Assembly: GCF_018873765.1 (NCBI RefSeq)
Contig: NC_057920.1
Location: 13,839,307 to 13,903,306 of the forward strand
Reading direction: 5' to 3'
Length of the DNA: 64,000 nucleotides
DNA from: Telopea speciosissima
Lineage: Eukaryota > Streptophyta > Magnoliopsida > Proteales > Proteaceae
Shown: in pieces, positions 61,801 to 64,000 of the stretch
How positions within the stretch are numbered: position 1 is the stretch's first letter
How the letters are laid out: each line of letters starts with the position of its first letter
Translations under genes and position numbers: made by a program
The notes under the pieces: generated by a model
The model's input: the letters and a program-made list of their open reading frames with translations, nothing else
The model's database searches: none
Told to the model about the DNA's origin: nothing

Positions 61801-62237
61801 TTAATTTTCATCTATGCCTAGCATTTGGAGAAACTTCAGGAATTTTGGTCTACCTTGGAAAATATTGACAGAGTTCTCTGGGTTGTTGATCCGAGACAAC
61901 CATCTCGTGCTACGTCATATCGTAAAATCAACCTAGGTGAGAATTTTATTTATGGGACTTGTATTGATGGTTCATTTACTCAATTCTTTATACACATCTA
62001 CTTACCATGTTAAGGTCCAAATTTGACTAGGGAATGATTGCTGCATCGTGTTGTCTATAAATTCTTATGACCCAAGGTCTTTACCAGAGTAAGAATTCTT
62101 CTGAAATTGTCTACTGATGCTGCTATAATTGCATCTTGTTCATTTGAAAATCTGAGTTCTGCCAGATGTCGTTTTCTGGGTCCAGATTCCATAGTAGATT
62201 CTATGAGAAAGAAGTGGAGGAGCAATGGAAAACGATG
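50528..62237 (+). CDS. FANCL: FANCL E3 ubiquitin ligase, 5' part (runs off the window)
   Basis: FANCL is the RING E3 that monoubiquitinates FANCD2/FANCI in interstrand-crosslink repair; in plants it bears on meiotic crossover control. Exons: 50528-50569, 53983-54053, 58112-58190, 58265-58339, 61822-61936, 62031-62088 and 62166-62237; all visible introns are GT-AG and phases join exactly (512 nt). Key stretches: 'MALSSSFNRSIYSE' (1-14), 'VEEVGWEHLVRLGEDLTSLS' (from 15), 'DVPYLFELKWS' (from 65), 'HLEKLQEFWSTLENIDRVLW' (from 90), 'NDCCIVLSINSYDPRSLPE' (from 129) and 'CRFLGPDSIVDSMRKKW' (from 148). These follow plant FANCL through its central RWD-like (URD) region. The C-terminal RING exons are not in the remaining 1.7 kb and must lie beyond 64000. 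Introns 1, 2 and 4 (3.4, 4.1 and 3.5 kb) hold mobile DNA. No frame damage is visible. Confidence 0.9.
51732..52464. mobile_element. TIR repeat ('TTGGAAAACCAGGTTTT' family), copy 2
   Basis: Left 'aatagttggaaaaccaggtt' and right 'aacctggttttccaactatt' are near-perfect inverted ends, flanked by 'ctat' on both sides (51728-51731 and 52465-52468). Related to 17053-17508. A 109-bp hAT-like MITE is nested in it at 52207-52315. Confidence 0.65.
52207..52315. mobile_element. 109-bp hAT-like MITE
   Basis: Ends 'catagttgtcaaggtgtcc' and, from the right, 'catagttgtcacggggttt'. Flanked by a perfect 8-bp TSD 'tttggttg' (52199-52206 and 52316-52323). Shares 'ATAGTTGTCA' termini with 19835-20255. Confidence 0.85.
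53590..53660 (+). repeat. Possible short retroposon tail
   Basis: 'caacaacaacatagccttat' followed by 'cccaactaaatggggtcgg' is a string often seen repeated in plant genomes; a degraded relative ('cttgtcccaacttattttgg') occurs at about 54079-54100. Element type unresolved. Confidence 0.35.
54972..55240 (-). pseudogene. Rearranged DAHP synthase fragment in FANCL intron 2
   Basis: The parent enzyme is plastid class II 3-deoxy-D-arabino-heptulosonate 7-phosphate synthase, the first step of the shikimate pathway. The minus strand reads 'YPDKQELESVLRTIKSFPPV', then '...MGRAFSRSQA', then 'TLNLLKAFATEGYSAMQN' and 'QWALDFTEHSKQGD'. In the enzyme the MGRAF and TLNLLRAFATGG segments are separated by roughly 90 residues that are missing here. 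A stop interrupts the part before YPDKQ. The fragment is flanked by 'ggaatcRgc' and 'ccaata' type repeats at 54690-54790 and 55740-55850, which may be the ends of a capturing element. Nonfunctional. Confidence 0.75.
55251..55575. repeat. G-rich minisatellite
   Basis: Two 66-bp units (55251-55316 and 55317-55382) differ by one base. They are followed by about three units of roughly 65-70 bp that share 'gagggagggggagggatgca'. G-rich sequence continues to about 55690. Long frames across it are low-complexity artefacts. Confidence 0.8.
55700..58111 (+). other. Remainder of FANCL intron 2
   Basis: C-run and CA repeat at about 55850-55880, CTG-type repeat at about 56531-56550, a 24-bp duplication 'cttgtagccttcatgctctg' at about 57161-57206, otherwise unrecognised AT-rich sequence. 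56090-56240 looks like decayed LTR sequence ('tttctatttt' words). No gene. Confidence 0.4.
58517..61406 (-). mobile_element. LINE ORF1 fragment in FANCL intron 4, split by another repeat
   Basis: On the minus strand, 61221-60961 gives 'NRPPSHSQTLYNQAMEVNW', '...GFFIFKFSPEEDKLSALEGG' and 'PWNVDQQPILLR', the DUF4283-type RNA-binding part of plant L1 ORF1. After an insertion, 59860-59497 gives 'GKPLYSNACTKKMDRLALTR' and 'YEWLPPVCCSCKLFGHLTDK', the CCHC-like zinc knuckle. A Pro/Ser-rich degenerate tail reaches about 58517. Stops and frame changes throughout. Confidence 0.85.
59865..60890. repeat. 'CGAGATCTCGG' repeat inserted in the LINE
   Basis: About 1 kb bounded by 'gatctcggcgagatcttgta' on the left and 'gatctcgctgagatcttgta' on the right, with several 'cgagatctcggcgagatacc' words at about 60735-60790. 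It separates two parts of one LINE ORF1. A related sequence begins near 63180. No coding content. Confidence 0.6.
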
Positions 62238-62880
62238 GTATGGTTCGGTCCTTCATGTTTTTGTGTGTGATCTGATATTGATTGCAGAAGCTGGTGCATC
62301 TTTTGCTTCATGATTCTGAAAACTGAACTGTTGATTTATGAGCATGCCAATCTGTGTGACTTTGTAGAATGAACATACATGAGTGACAGCTCTAGAATAC
62401 TCGAAACGGTGTTTTGATTAAATATTGATGTTAAACTCTTATCATTTGATGAAAGCATTGAGTTCTTGAAATGTCTTAGTTTTTGAGCACTTAATAAGTG
62501 ACTTGGATGATTAATATTTTTAATACCTCAACTAAGTTTCCAACCATGCAAATTGAATGGTAGAAAACAGAATCTCATGGAAGCTAAATGATGAATCATG
62601 CTATTTCTTAATATATTAATATAAGAGCATTAAAAGTTATCATTTAGTCCCTCTTGTTCAACACGTCTTTGGGTTTTATGGTGTCTGAATTGTACTTATA
62701 AGTTATAATGACAGTTAAGAAGAGAGCCAGTAACAACCAAAACACCCTGAACTGGATCAGTGTGAAATGTAGGTGTTGTGTCCGTTACCTTTCCTACTCT
62801 TAGGAGGGGCCTAGATGGATGTTGAACTTGTTTATTTATTATTGAAGGGAAAAAAATCATCAGAAATACCTCATATTGCT
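62238..62880 (+). other. FANCL intron 7, no exon found
   Basis: Begins with the donor 'gtatgg'. AT-rich sequence searched by eye for the next FANCL exon (expected to start with G to complete Trp171); none seen. Confidence 0.45.
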
Positions 62881-62889
62881 GTAGGATCG

Positions 62890-63150
62890 TTGGCAACCCA
62901 AGAGGGGGGGGGGTTGAATTGAGTATGGTGGAATAAAAAGATCAGTTTGAAATTCTTTACTCTACCCAATTGATGAAACACAAGAGGATGTAAGAAAGTA
63001 TTTGATGTACAATGGGAGAAGGAGAGAAAGAGATAATTTGAATGATACAATGAAGTTTAGACTGGTTCAGCAACCTTGCCTACATCCATTACCAAGAGAT
63101 CCCACTCTTGGACTTTCCATTATCAATCACTTTCAAGCAAGGAACTAAAA
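62890..63150. repeat. LTR-like fragment
   Basis: 'gtttagactggttcagcaac' then 'cttgcctacatccattaccaa' and 'cccactcttggactttcc' follow the word order of a common plant LTR type. Cut off by the next repeat near 63150. Confidence 0.4.
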
Positions 63151-63159
63151 CTCGGAACT

Positions 63160-64000
63160 TGACCCCAACTCGACCCTCGGAAAAACTGAGTTGTCTTGAG
63201 ATATCTCGAGATCTCGGTCGAGTTGGTGCATTTTTTTTTTTTTCAACTCGAAACCTGGTTTCGTAGGATTTTAGACCTAGTGTGGGTCTGAAACTTGGTA
63301 CTCAGCCTATTTTAGGCCATTTAAACACAATGACATTATCAGATTTTGCATAAACAAAATCCAAATAGGAGTTTCACTTCGGACCCTAGGTTGGTAGGTG
63401 ACAAGGTTTAAAATCTCGTCTCGTCTTGCCATTTCGGGCTGGTCGAGATTTCCGAAATATCCGAAATATACCAAAAGTTTGCCGAGATATGGTATTTTTT
63501 CTGGCATATTTCGGCACTCCATCTCGGGGTGGTTTTTGGCCATATTAAAGCCTGATACTTCATGTTCACCCTTATTTAAGCTAAATAAACACATTTAAAC
63601 CTTCATATTGCAAAAAAATGAACTCAAAGTGGTGTTTTGGGTTTGCACCCTTGATTGATAGTATACGGTTGGACCCTAATGTATAAATAGTTAAATATAC
63701 ATTGTTTAACGAAATATACCGAAATTTCACAAAATTTTAACGAAATATAGTGAAATTTACCGAAATATTCTGAAATTTGAACATTTTTCATTTCAGAAGC
63801 CCATCTCGTCTCGGTAGTATCAAAATTGCCAAAATATACCAAAATTTTAGCGATATATCGTGAAATTTTGAACCATGGTAGGCGACAACGTACTAAAATA
63901 CCCTACTCCACACATAATTTAGTAATAGAAAGCAATCAAAGCATTCAATTAATGTAAAGCAACTTAAATAAATATTAGAATGTTAAAGTATACAATACAT
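63160..64000. repeat. 'CGAAATATCG/CGAGATCTCGG' repeat, runs off the window
   Basis: Repeated 'tcgagatctcgg', 'ccgaaatatacc' and 'gaaatttac' words. The first part resembles 59865-60890, including 'ccatttaaacacaatgaca' type sequence. Small frames here are chance. Confidence 0.5.

Overview
This is nuclear DNA from a flowering plant, probably a dicot-type genome of moderate to large size. It is AT-rich, its genes carry GT-AG introns, its genes belong to plant families, and it is dense with LTR retrotransposons, L1-type LINEs, SINEs and many small terminal-inverted-repeat (TIR) elements. I see no bacterial, viral or organellar gene set. The species cannot be named from the sequence alone.

Four host genes are supported. 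(1) 6264-7284 (+) is a complete three-exon class II HD-Zip transcription factor of the HAT22/HAT9 type (279 aa). (2) 25279 down to 15504 (-) is a complete five-exon class I KNOX homeobox gene of the BREVIPEDICELLUS/KNAT1 type (376 aa), with a 7.7 kb third intron that holds an LTR retrotransposon containing a further nested element. (3) 45937-46146 (+) encodes a small CLE signalling-peptide precursor (69 aa) preceded by a long, near-identical inverted repeat. (4) 50528 to beyond the window end (+) is the 5' part of FANCL, the Fanconi-anaemia E3 ubiquitin ligase. Seven exons (residues 1-170 plus part of codon 171) are visible; the RING end lies outside the window. The first three genes belong to shoot and developmental regulation, but nothing shows that they act as a cluster.

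The rest is mostly mobile DNA. Copia, LINE and nonautonomous LTR fragments occupy 10.9-13.9, 17.9-21.0, 26.9-30.2, 33.5-35.2, 51.4-53.5 and 58.5-61.4 kb. Several small elements have target-site duplications (TSDs) readable by eye: 9 bp (Mutator type) at 2921-3304, 31801-33156, 39673-39873 and 46513-46766, with one mismatch at 35682-35853; and 8 bp (hAT type) at 19835-20255, 52207-52315 and, with one mismatch, 48383-48737.

The most notable object is the Pack-MULE-like element at 31801-33156. Its TIRs are about 185 bp, it has a perfect 9-bp TSD, and it carries a captured, intron-containing fragment of an ER Hsp70 (BiP) gene. Two other gene-fragment islands are a rearranged DAHP synthase fragment (54972-55240) and an Agenet-domain piece (about 41158-41250). 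No CRISPR array, rRNA or convincing tRNA gene was seen. Exon borders were placed by hand from splice signals and family similarity, so untranslated ends are not defined.
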